Assembly: GCA_030636125.1 (NCBI GenBank)
Contig: DAOVXM010000109.1
Coordinates: 1-7,692, forward strand
Reading direction: 5' to 3'
Source: Chloroflexota bacterium
GTDB lineage: Bacteria; Chloroflexota; Anaerolineae; Anaerolineales; UBA4823
Length of the DNA: 7,692 nt
Shown: positions 1 through 6,038 of the stretch, in pieces
Position numbering within the stretch: the stretch's first letter is position 1
How the letters are laid out: the number at the start of each line of letters is the position of its first letter
Notes under the pieces: generated by a model
What the model saw: only the letters and a program-made list of their open reading frames with translations
The model's database searches: none
What the model was told of the DNA's origin: nothing
Made by a program: the position numbers and the translations under genes

Positions 1-810
1 AGTTATCCACTCATGCAGACAGAAGAGCAGCTTCGCCTGGTGACGTTGGATTTGTTTGAGCAACTCCGGGAAGACAGCGTGCTGTATGCTGAGATTCGGT
101 TTGCCCCCCTACTACACACCGAAAAAGGGCTTTCAGCCCGCGAAGTCGTCACCAGTATGGAAGCGGCAACTGCTCAGGCTGTCCGTAGCACTGGAATCGA
201 AGCACGCATCATTCTTTGTACGTTGAGCTATTATTCAGCAGCGCAAAGTCTTGAAACCGTGCATTTAGTCGAAGACTTCCGTGGTACGTATGTAGCAGGG
301 TTCGATATTGCGGCGGAGACAGCATGGAATGGAATTGATGCCCACATTACTGCATTTCAGTATGCGCGCGACAAGCGTATTCCCTGCACTGCACACGCCG
401 GAGAAGCAAGTGGACCAGACAATGTGTGGGAAACATTGCAGCACTTCGCTCCCTCGCGCCTCGGCCACGGCGTACGAAGTATCGAAGATCCCGTGTTACT
501 TGAACACCTGCGGCAAAGCCAGATCCATCTTGAAGTGTGTCCAACCTGTAACGTACAAACAAATGTCTATGACACTTATGCGGATCATCCCATCGACAAA
601 CTGCATCGGGCGGGGATACCAGTTGGTGTGAACACCGACACACGTACCATCACGAATATCACGTTAAGTCAGGAGTACGCCAAGTTACATGAAACGTTTG
701 GATGGGATACCGAAGACTTTTTCCAGTGCAATCGGAATGCACTGAACGCGGCATTTGTACCAGATGATGTGCGAAACAAGCTTCTGGCACGATTAGTTGA
801 AAGCATATGA
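1..810 (+). CDS. add: Adenosine deaminase, 5'-truncated by window edge
   Basis: Metal-dependent deaminase converting adenosine (or deoxyadenosine) to inosine in cytosolic purine salvage. The reading frame is open to base 1 and reads SYPL before the first Met at base 13. The family has a similar YPLPLLQT stretch there, so this Met is internal and the N-terminal HxH zinc ligands lie left of the window. Numbering from Met13: YAEIRFAP at 25-32; HAGE at 128-131 (zinc His128, catalytic Glu131); RLGHG at 149-153 (His152); CPTCN at 176-180 where CPTSN is usual; NTDT at 207-210 (Asp209 metal/water ligand). The position after Asp209 is Thr, where animal enzymes have Asp and many bacterial ones Asn. The substrate-contact glycine of the LAGDE segment is Ala (IAAET, 99-103), a main-chain contact. 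The stop overlaps the next gene's start (ATGA). Adenine deaminase or another ADA-superfamily specificity cannot be excluded. Confidence 0.9.
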   Translation, partial: SYPLMQTEEQLRLVTLDLFEQLREDSVLYAEIRFAPLLHTEKGLSAREVVTSMEAATAQAVRSTGIEARIILCTLSYYSAAQSLETVHLVEDFRGTYVAGFDIAAETAWNGIDAHITAFQYARDKRIPCTAHAGEASGPDNVWETLQHFAPSRLGHGVRSIEDPVLLEHLRQSQIHLEVCPTCNVQTNVYDTYADHPIDKLHRAGIPVGVNTDTRTITNITLSQEYAKLHETFGWDTEDFFQCNRNALNAAFVPDDVRNKLLARLVESI

Positions 811-1589
811 ACTTACCTGAATACGAATACAAAGGCCTAATAGCACAAGCATGGGATGTGTTACGGGGTGATACATCCAAATGGCCGGATCGTTTCTTCT
901 TTTTGGAAATCATCCAAAAATATGGTCAACCGGTGCTCGATGTCGGTTGTGGTACAGGTCGCTTGCTGCTTGATTACCTGCAACAAGGGATTGATACCGA
1001 TGGATTGGATAACTCGTCTGAGATGTTAGCGCTCTGTCGGCAGAAAGCTGCTGATCTCGGTTTGTCCCCGAATCTGTACGAACAGTACATGGAAACTATA
1101 GAATTACCCCGGCAGTATAGGACAATCTTGATACCCTCCAGTTCGTTGCAGTTGATTATCAAACCAAGGCTGGTAAACAAGGCATTGAAACGATTATTCG
1201 ATCACCAATTACCAGGAGGTGTTATCGCTGCGTCGATCATGACCTTGTGGAAAGAAGGCGAACCGCTTGAATCTGAATGGGAACAAACTGCTACTCGGGA
1301 AAAGGATGGCGTGAAGTTTTGGAGATTAGCGAAGTCGCGTTACGATCCCGAGAGCGAGTGTGAGCATACCGAACACATCTATCAGAAAATAGATGGCGAC
1401 AAGGTAGTTGCAGAAGAAACACATCGTCGCTCCCCAGCAACTAGATCTTACAACCAAATACAAGCAAGGGCATTATTTGAGCGAGCTGGTTTCAGGAACG
1501 TTCAGCTTTACAGTGAGTTCACCTTCGATCCAGTGAAACAGGATGATACTTTGTTTGTGGTAATAGGTCAAAAACCAGGTGAAGTCTAA
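807..1589 (+). CDS. Class I SAM-dependent methyltransferase
   Basis: 260-residue soluble methyltransferase of the Methyltransf_25/11 type. Motif I is VLDVGCGTG at residues 43-51 (SAM-binding glycine loop). The acidic motif II region is DGLDNSSEML at 65-74, with Asp68 the likely ribose-binding residue. A segment IPSSSLQLI at 109-117 fits motif IV/post-motif IV of small-molecule methyltransferases. The C-terminal half (about 150-255) is a beta-rich cap with RARALF-like helix and ends in LFVVIGQKP, the usual last strand of the fold. The substrate is not recognisable. The ATG shares ATGA with the stop of the adenosine deaminase gene and no strong Shine-Dalgarno precedes it, so it is probably translated by coupling. 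Being next to adenosine deaminase does not by itself point to a nucleoside substrate. Family call is secure; function is open. Confidence 0.85.
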   Translation: MNLPEYEYKGLIAQAWDVLRGDTSKWPDRFFFLEIIQKYGQPVLDVGCGTGRLLLDYLQQGIDTDGLDNSSEMLALCRQKAADLGLSPNLYEQYMETIELPRQYRTILIPSSSLQLIIKPRLVNKALKRLFDHQLPGGVIAASIMTLWKEGEPLESEWEQTATREKDGVKFWRLAKSRYDPESECEHTEHIYQKIDGDKVVAEETHRRSPATRSYNQIQARALFERAGFRNVQLYSEFTFDPVKQDDTLFVVIGQKPGEV

Positions 1590-1654
1590 TCGCTGTCCAA
1601 CCCTGTTTGGCAGCCGGCCTCGCTTCGCTCGGAGGGTGCGCGGCGCGGTTTGCC

Positions 1655-1679
1655 AGAAACGGTTTCTTGGCTGGTTTCT
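1655..1679. repeat. Short inverted and direct repeats in the gap before the thioesterase gene
   Basis: The 133-base gap between the methyltransferase and thioesterase genes holds a GC-rich patch (about 1610-1650, with CTCGCTTCGCTCGG at its core). This is followed by the inverted repeat AGAAAC-G-GTTTCT at 1655-1667. Its right half, GGTTTCT (1661-1667), recurs 12 bases downstream at 1673-1679. The arrangement could be a regulator site for the thioesterase gene or a decayed intergenic repeat. No clear -35/-10 pair was recognised around it. Confidence 0.35.
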
Positions 1680-1707
1680 GTTACCATTTTCCAAGTAAAA
1701 CCCCAAT

Positions 1708-1714
1708 AAGGAGG
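1708..1714 (+). promoter_or_regulatory. Strong ribosome binding site of the thioesterase gene
   Basis: AAGGAGG ends 8 bases before the ATG at 1723. It is the best Shine-Dalgarno sequence on the plus strand of this window and fixes the start of the thioesterase gene. Confidence 0.85.
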
Positions 1715-1722
1715 ATATTTGC

Positions 1723-2181
1723 ATGTTACCATCGTCGATCATGGATATCATTCAAGAAAGGCTTGGTGATAGGCTTGATGATTACCTTATCCCGCCGCCG
1801 ATATTCATCACCATGCAAGGTGAGTTTATGGAGTTCGATTTGGATAGCGGGACGCTTACAACTCGTTTCCCGGTTCTTGATGAGTTCCGTAATCCCTATG
1901 GTTCTATGCAAGGTGGCATGGTGGCCGCGGCTGTTGACAACACGATTGGACCGCTCAGTATGCTGGTAGGGCCTCCAAATGTTACGCGTCGATTGGAGAT
2001 GAAATATAGCCGTCCGGTGGCGTCCGATTTCGAGTACATTACGGTAAAGGGTAGCTTAGTTGGGCGCAAATGTTCGCAGTTGATATTCAGCGCAGAAGTA
2101 CGTGATCCGCAGGGGGCGCTTCTGGCTAGAGCAAGAGCCACCCATTGGATTGTTGATGCTCTGCCCCATGCTCGTGACTAG
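1723..2181 (+). CDS. PaaI-family hotdog-fold thioesterase
   Basis: 152-residue single-domain hotdog protein, the usual length for PaaI/THEM2-type acyl-CoA thioesterases, which work as cytosolic multimers hydrolysing acyl- or aroyl-CoA. The core motif NPYGSMQGGMVAAAVDN (57-73) aligns without gaps with the human THEM2 segment that carries Asn50, the HGG turn and catalytic Asp65. Asn57 and Asp72 are therefore the likely oxyanion and catalytic residues. The His of the HGG turn is Gln63 here. RRLEMKYSRPV (89-99) and the ARARATHWIV strand (135-144) complete the fold. The start is fixed by AAGGAGG 8 bases upstream. The 3' end overlaps the proposed start of the peptidase gene by 14 bases. The acyl substrate is unknown. 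Confidence 0.85.
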   Translation: MLPSSIMDIIQERLGDRLDDYLIPPPIFITMQGEFMEFDLDSGTLTTRFPVLDEFRNPYGSMQGGMVAAAVDNTIGPLSMLVGPPNVTRRLEMKYSRPVASDFEYITVKGSLVGRKCSQLIFSAEVRDPQGALLARARATHWIVDALPHARD

Positions 2182-3127
2182 TGCAGTTGGGCCTAAATGC
2201 ATCGGTGGTTTCTGTTCTTTGATTTTGCTGCTTGTCGGCTGCGCACAGTCATCGGAACCCTGCCCACCACGCCCCCCTGCTGACCTATCCGAGGCAGCTG
2301 CGTTTGCTGGGGATGACCGGCTTTTTTTCCAGTTCCCACTTGATGAGGTTAGCTACGATGCATCGCCCTTCTTTACAAACTTTTGTGAAAGCAGTGATGG
2401 TCCTGAGTCTGCGCGTGAGTACCACGCTGCTGAAGATTACTTCCGACCAGCCGGCACCCCTGTCTATGCCATGGCTGATGGCAAAATCAGCTTCTCAGGC
2501 CCGATGGGTGGTTATGGATGGCTGATCATCATTGACCATCCACAGGCCAACCTGTATTCATTGTACGGTCACCTCAGCCCCAGCCGGCGGCGGATGAAAT
2601 CGGGAACGGTGAAGAAGGGGGAGTTGATCGCCTATCTGGGTGATTCGCACGAAAATGGCGGCAGCCTGGAGCATCCCCTGGAACCCCACTTGCACCTAGG
2701 GGTGCGCGCAGGCCAGCGGGCTGATTACCCAGGTATGGGAGAGTGGCGCTGGCAGGCTGGGTGGATCTCACCCTGTCCACGAGACCTCGGCTGGCTACCA
2801 CCCTCGGCAATCATCACCAGCCAGGAAATCACTGCTGGTGGGTTCCCGGAACCAGCAGCAGGGTTCGTGGCGAAGTGGGGGGTTGAACTTCTATTAATTG
2901 GTATTTACTTGTTTGGCGGGGTGTGTATGCTTGTCTTTGCGATCAGGAAAAATAAAACCTACGTCCTGGTCCCTTTTGGCGTCATATTACTCGCAGCCGG
3001 GTGGATATTCTACAACAAGGGAACGAAAATGAGCTATGCGCTCTTCGCTATGGCCATTCTATTTTCGACGATTGGAATCTATAGATTCATTCGCTGTTCC
3101 ATTAAAATACCGCACACCCAATCTTAA
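2168..3127 (+). CDS. M23 (LytM-type) metallopeptidase, probable lipoprotein with three C-terminal membrane helices
   Basis: Predicted cell-envelope zinc endopeptidase of family M23, which cuts peptide cross-bridges of peptidoglycan. With the ATG at 2168 the product is 319 residues. A short n-region with one Lys is followed by a hydrophobic stretch ending in lipobox LVGC (22-25), so Cys25 could be lipidated; a Pro-rich linker follows. The M23 signature is complete: His86 and Asp90 (HAAED) as zinc ligands, YGHLS (133-137, His135), and HLH (174-176) giving the catalytic and third zinc His. The C-terminus has three hydrophobic segments, about 239-259, 265-282 and 290-307, joined by a positive RKNK loop. 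This fits an outside peptidase domain and an inside C-terminus. The frame is also open back to an ATG at 2102, but that would overlap the thioesterase gene by 80 bases. No good ribosome site supports either start, so the start is uncertain. Confidence 0.85.
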   Translation: MLVTSAVGPKCIGGFCSLILLLVGCAQSSEPCPPRPPADLSEAAAFAGDDRLFFQFPLDEVSYDASPFFTNFCESSDGPESAREYHAAEDYFRPAGTPVYAMADGKISFSGPMGGYGWLIIIDHPQANLYSLYGHLSPSRRRMKSGTVKKGELIAYLGDSHENGGSLEHPLEPHLHLGVRAGQRADYPGMGEWRWQAGWISPCPRDLGWLPPSAIITSQEITAGGFPEPAAGFVAKWGVELLLIGIYLFGGVCMLVFAIRKNKTYVLVPFGVILLAAGWIFYNKGTKMSYALFAMAILFSTIGIYRFIRCSIKIPHTQS

Positions 3128-3211
3128 AAACTCACTACAGGATAGAAATGCGCCGCTGGCAGATCAAACCGGTAAAGCCCCAAAGAGTCTGAAAATATCG
3201 GCCTCTTGTAA

Positions 3212-3220
3212 TGGTAGAAT
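3212..3220 (+). promoter_or_regulatory. Possible extended -10 promoter for the DUF6391-like gene and holA
   Basis: TGGTAGAAT reads as an extended -10 element (TGn followed by TAGAAT) 65 bases before the ATG at 3286. No convincing -35 box lies 16-18 bases upstream, which is tolerated for extended -10 promoters. The rest of the 158-base gap is AT-rich and contains no other feature I recognise. This is a weak call. Confidence 0.3.
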
Positions 3221-3285
3221 ACACGGGTAATTGGAAGCCGGTATAACTTTACGACTATTAACTTATATACGTTACGGAGCGAAGC

Positions 3286-3822
3286 ATGACAACCCCAGAG
3301 CAAAAATCGTACCAGACGACGGTATTGGACTACCCGCTTGTTTCAAGGATCCGCCGCAATCATGGCCTGGAACATGCCACCCTGCACGTTTTATCAAGAC
3401 GGCAGCCGCGCACGCCGATGGCTGGTCATTCAGATATGAAAGGTTTCTGGTTGTTAGGGGATGTCTCCACGGAAGAGGTGCAATCGGCGGTGGAAGAGGC
3501 GCTGCGAAGGCTGAAGGCCGGCGAGCGCAGCCTGGCGGTGCACCCGAACTGCGGCACCAATATCGTCACCTCGGGGATTTTGGCGGGCGCAGCGGCAATC
3601 GTGGGCCTGTTTGGTGTTGGACGGCGCTTTCGAGACAAGCTCGAACGCCTGCCGTTGGTGCTCACGCTGGCGACCTTGGCTTTGATCGTATCCCAGCCCG
3701 TGGGGCGGCTGCTGCAGGAGAACGTGACGACTTCGGCCGACCTCGGGGATTTAGAGGTGGTTGAAATCCGCGTGGTGCGCAAGGGTCGCGCTCCTGCTCA
3801 CCGGATCGTAACGCGAGGTTAA
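3286..3822 (+). CDS. DUF6391-like small membrane protein with HxxEH motif
   Basis: 178-residue protein of unknown function that I place, from memory of the family pattern, with DUF6391 of cyanobacteria and Chloroflexota. An N-terminal soluble part carries RRNHGLEHATLHVL (23-36), containing His26-x-x-Glu29-His30. It continues with AGHSDMKGF (46-54), a helix-rich VSTEEVQSAVEEALRRLKAGE region (60-80) and LAVHPNCGTN (83-92). Two hydrophobic segments follow, about 93-111 and 122-143, separated by the basic RRFRDKLER. A short soluble tail closes the protein. It is probably membrane-anchored with the N-terminal domain on the cytoplasmic side, judging from the absence of a signal peptide. GGAG sits 6 bases before the ATG. 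The stop lies 2 bases before the GTG start of holA, so the two genes are almost certainly co-transcribed. The biochemical role is unknown. Confidence 0.75.
   Translation: MTTPEQKSYQTTVLDYPLVSRIRRNHGLEHATLHVLSRRQPRTPMAGHSDMKGFWLLGDVSTEEVQSAVEEALRRLKAGERSLAVHPNCGTNIVTSGILAGAAAIVGLFGVGRRFRDKLERLPLVLTLATLALIVSQPVGRLLQENVTTSADLGDLEVVEIRVVRKGRAPAHRIVTRG
3815..3818 (+). promoter_or_regulatory. Ribosome binding site deciding the GTG start of holA
   Basis: GAGG lies inside the end of the preceding gene, 6 bases before the GTG at 3825. The overlapping ATG at 3823 is in another frame and runs straight into TGA. GTG is therefore the usable start. Confidence 0.6.
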
Positions 3823-3824
3823 AT

Positions 3825-4805
3825 GTGAGCACAGCTCCGCCGGTGGTTTATATTTTGCACGGAGAAGATGAATTCGCCATCGCGCAGGCTGTAGCAACGC
3901 TCGAAGAGAAGATGGGGGAAGAGACGACAGCCGTTTTAAACTCTTCGCGGCTGGATGGGCGCTCGCTTTCGCTGAATGAACTAAAAACGGCGGTCAGCGC
4001 GCTGCCCTTTCTATCAGCTCGCCGACTGGTCGTGGTCACGCAACCTTCGTCAAGCTTGAACAGCCAGGGGTTACAAAACAAGTTTAAGCAAATATTAGAG
4101 GGGCTGCCGCCGACAACGGGGTTGATCTTGATCGAATATAAAACCCTCAGGAAGAACAACTGGCTTTTGAAATGGGCGCAGGGCGCCGGGTCGAAGGCGT
4201 TTGTGCGCGTGTTCCCCACAAGGAAGGGAGGCGCAATGGCGAGGTGGATCCAGGAGCAGGCTCAAGCTGCCGGAGGGCAAATTACCCCTCAAGGGGCTGC
4301 TTTGCTGGCCAGCCTGGTGGGGGAAGATGCGCGCCTGGCCTATCAAGAGGTTCAAAAACTGGTCGCCTATACAAACTACGACGAGCGCCCGATAGATGCG
4401 GAAGATGTGGAAAATTTGACAGCGTTCGTGGGTCAGGGAGATATTTTTGCCCTGGTGGACGCCCTGGGCAACCAGAATGCGCGCATCGCTTCCGGCACCT
4501 TACGGCAGTTATTGGAGAAACAAGACGCCTTGCCCGTGTTTGGTATGATCGTGCGGCAAATTCGATTGTTATTACTGGCGCGTGAGGTGCTCGATGCGGG
4601 CGGTCGTGAGGTGGACGTGGCGCGTGAGATAAAGATCCATCCCTTTGTGGCGGGTAAGATCACCACCCAAAGCCGCCATTTTACAATGCAGGAATTAGAA
4701 CGCGTTTACCATCACTTGTTGGATATCGATGAGGCGATAAAGACGGGAAAGATGGCTGGCGATCTCGCCCTGGACACCCTGGTGGCTGAGCTTACGCACC
4801 AGTAG
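3825..4805 (+). CDS. holA: DNA polymerase III delta subunit
   Basis: 326 residues, normal for HolA. The protein is the clamp-opening subunit of the clamp loader (with delta' and tau/gamma), which places the beta sliding clamp on primed DNA. The N-terminal domain starts VVYILHGEDEF (7-17), the typical degenerate nucleotide-fold opening of HolA. LPFLSARRLVVV (60-71) matches the clamp-contact/core strand region, and TGLILIEYKTLRKN (98-111) is the usual following strand. The middle domain includes LVGEDARLAYQEVQKL (164-179) and VGQGDIFALVDAL (202-214). The C-terminal oligomerisation domain has MIVRQIRLLLLAREV (241-255), HPFVAGK (272-278) and the end helix DEAIKTGKMAGDLALDTLV (302-320), all typical of the family. 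It follows the DUF6391-like gene by 2 bases, starts with GTG, and its last bases form part of a terminator hairpin. Confidence 0.93.
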   Translation: MSTAPPVVYILHGEDEFAIAQAVATLEEKMGEETTAVLNSSRLDGRSLSLNELKTAVSALPFLSARRLVVVTQPSSSLNSQGLQNKFKQILEGLPPTTGLILIEYKTLRKNNWLLKWAQGAGSKAFVRVFPTRKGGAMARWIQEQAQAAGGQITPQGAALLASLVGEDARLAYQEVQKLVAYTNYDERPIDAEDVENLTAFVGQGDIFALVDALGNQNARIASGTLRQLLEKQDALPVFGMIVRQIRLLLLAREVLDAGGREVDVAREIKIHPFVAGKITTQSRHFTMQELERVYHHLLDIDEAIKTGKMAGDLALDTLVAELTHQ

Positions 4806-4813
4806 GTTTTTTT
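4779..4813 (+). terminator. Probable intrinsic terminator of the DUF6391-holA operon
   Basis: CTGGTG (4779-4784) pairs with CACCAG (4797-4802) across a 12-base loop. TAGG and a run of seven T (4807-4813) follow. The hairpin lies inside the last holA codons and inside the 3' end of the convergent 88-residue gene. The stem is short (6 bp) and the T-run begins 4 bases after it, so strength is uncertain. Confidence 0.5.
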
Positions 4814-5058
4814 GGGCGGTTGATGCCGATCCAGAAGTGATTAGGCAGGACCGAGGCGGAGGTGCGAACGGAGATATCTCCGCTCTTGGTGACCGTATCG
4901 GGCGTATCGGTTGATTCAGCGCCAATCGTGGCCGGGTGGACAAAACATAGGTTAGGCTTTTTTCCGTATTTGTCCGTGTAGTAGTGGGCGGCGCGTTCGA
5001 TCTTGGAATTGACCTCGGTTTTTGGGTCGTTATCGAACCAGAGCATGCCAATATTCAA
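4792..5058 (-). CDS. Conserved-looking 88-residue protein of unknown function, TTG start
   Basis: Small soluble protein without signal peptide or membrane segment. Visible features are MLWFDNDP (5-12), a predicted helix SKIERAAHYYTDKYGKKP (18-35), the strand NLCFVHP (36-42), a polar middle, and a C-terminal ISVRTSASVLPNHFWIGI (62-79) with a basic tail. The pattern resembles small hypothetical proteins I associate with Chloroflexota, but I cannot name a family. TTG at 5058 is preferred because AGGAGG lies 5 bases upstream. The ATG at 5046 would be 17 bases from it and has no other site. It follows the FtsK-like ATPase gene by 77 bases on the same strand, with an inverted repeat between them, and may belong to the same SOS-type operon. 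Its last 14 bases overlap the end of holA on the opposite strand. Confidence 0.7.
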   Translation of the reverse strand: MNIGMLWFDNDPKTEVNSKIERAAHYYTDKYGKKPNLCFVHPATIGAESTDTPDTVTKSGDISVRTSASVLPNHFWIGINRPKKPTGA

Positions 5059-5063
5059 AATAA

Positions 5064-5069
5064 CCTCCT
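5064..5069 (-). promoter_or_regulatory. Ribosome binding site that selects the TTG start
   Basis: On the minus strand AGGAGG lies 5 bases before TTG at 5058. It is the strongest Shine-Dalgarno on this strand and shows that the 88-residue frame is really translated. Confidence 0.75.
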
Positions 5070-5085
5070 GTTATCCAAAGCATAA

Positions 5086-5137
5086 AGTGTTGCGCCATTA
5101 TTACCAAACTATCGAGTCACTTTCGCCGCGCAACACT
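5086..5137 (-). repeat. 10-bp inverted repeat between the ATPase gene and the 88-residue gene
   Basis: AGTGTTGCGC (5086-5095) and GCGCAACACT (5128-5137) are perfect complements separated by 32 bases. One arm contains the stop codon of the ATPase gene. On the transcript it would form an intercistronic stem-loop 17 bases before the AGGAGG of the next gene. The minus-strand bases after it are TTTATGC, too poor in T for a standard terminator. A role in partial termination, mRNA end protection or control of the second cistron is possible. Confidence 0.5.
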
Positions 5138-5999
5138 AGCCTACGTTGGTGGTCCAAAAGCGCACCCCCTGGCCATTAACGTAAGTTTCAAACTGCCCGT
5201 TCGCTCCTGAATTGAGGAAGCTTCCACCTGCGCTGGCAGGTAAAGCCCTGCTGCTGGGTTTTCCAATGAGATGAGTCCCAAATTCGTTCAGCAAGCGTTT
5301 GCCGTATTTGTTCAGCCGTCCTGACCTCAGGATGGCTACCGGCCAGATGCCTGAATCGGGACCGTGTTTGACCAGCCACTTTAAGTGGCTGTAAAGCTCA
5401 AATTCGTTATAACTCAATAATGTCGCCAGATCGTCGATCGCCAGGATGAAAACCGGCCCGCGCTGGCGGCCACTTTTGCGTTGCTCGGCGATTTTCGCCA
5501 GATCGATGACCAGCTCACTTGAAGCGCGATCGTAAGTGGAAACGCTACTGATACAGTGTGATAGCCTACTGAGATCCGAAAATATCCCGGAGTCGGGGCA
5601 AATCAAATTAAACATCACCTGCTCGGTATGGTTCATGGCGCTGGCGGAGGCAAGGATGGTCCTGAGTAGGCGCGACTTACCGCTACTGGCCTCGCCTGTA
5701 ATCAAGAGCGAGCCCGGGGAGGGGTCAGAAAGATCAAACAGGAAGGGTAAGCCGTCTTCACAAACACCCAGCAGGGCAGCGTAGGGCGGCAAGGGCCTTA
5801 GCTGGTTAATGATCTCTCGAATGGTGGGTAGAGGCCCTGGACCCCCTGGAGCAGGCGGGGAACTGGCTTCGGGAGGAGGATTCATGCCCTCAATAGGGTA
5901 ATTGCCGGTCGGGGGTGGCCTTCTGCGCGCGTGGGATTGGGGGAGGAGCTTTTCCAGGATCTCCCAGCCGATTTGAAGGGTTTCATTTTTGGTCAACAT
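5136..5999 (-). CDS. FtsK/SpoIIIE-like P-loop ATPase with LexA-box promoter
   Basis: A 287-residue soluble ATPase from the ATG at 5999. An N-terminal helix and a Pro-rich linker (about 27-58) precede one ATPase domain. Walker A is GEASSGKS (102-109) within SLLITGEASSGKSRLLRTIL. Walker B is VFILAIDD (183-190). GPDSGIWPVAILRSGRL (213-229) matches the FtsK segment of the form GRaxGIHLIxATQRP, and the end GQFETYVNGQGVRFWT matches the LLGxGDMLY region in place. The preceding strand LLGVCEDGLPFLFDL also fits FtsK/EccC ATPases. There are no membrane helices and no FtsK gamma domain, so it is not a normal division translocase. Alternative starts are ATG 6011 (no spacing for a ribosome site) and GTG 6005 (AAGGA 5 bases before). 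ATG 5999 has AAGGA 11 bases before. The promoter and LexA-like boxes upstream suggest induction by DNA damage. Function unknown. Confidence 0.75.
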   Translation of the reverse strand: MLTKNETLQIGWEILEKLLPQSHARRRPPPTGNYPIEGMNPPPEASSPPAPGGPGPLPTIREIINQLRPLPPYAALLGVCEDGLPFLFDLSDPSPGSLLITGEASSGKSRLLRTILASASAMNHTEQVMFNLICPDSGIFSDLSRLSHCISSVSTYDRASSELVIDLAKIAEQRKSGRQRGPVFILAIDDLATLLSYNEFELYSHLKWLVKHGPDSGIWPVAILRSGRLNKYGKRLLNEFGTHLIGKPSSRALPASAGGSFLNSGANGQFETYVNGQGVRFWTTNVG

Positions 6000-6019
6000 A
6001 GCCACTGCCATCCTTGGTA

Positions 6020-6031
6020 GATCATATGTTC
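6020..6031 (-). promoter_or_regulatory. LexA-like box 2, overlapping the expected transcription start
   Basis: GAACATATGATC on the minus strand differs from GAACNNNNGTTC by one base. Its centre is 28 bp downstream of the centre of box 1 and it lies just after the -10 element. A second, weaker operator is a reasonable reading. Confidence 0.5.
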
Positions 6032-6038
6032 TAATCCT

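Noticed and set aside
1610..1650. GC-rich CTCGCTTCGCTCGG patch as a terminator of the methyltransferase gene
   Set aside because: Pairing is imperfect and no T-run follows; it fits a decayed intergenic repeat better.
3231..3764. Plus-strand open frame of 177 codons over the DUF6391-like gene
   Set aside because: Low-complexity Gly/Arg/Ala translation in another frame of a gene with clear motifs and a ribosome site; a shadow frame.
4172..4585. Plus-strand 137-codon open frame inside holA
   Set aside because: Arg/Gly-rich translation with no motif, in the wrong frame of a clear holA gene.
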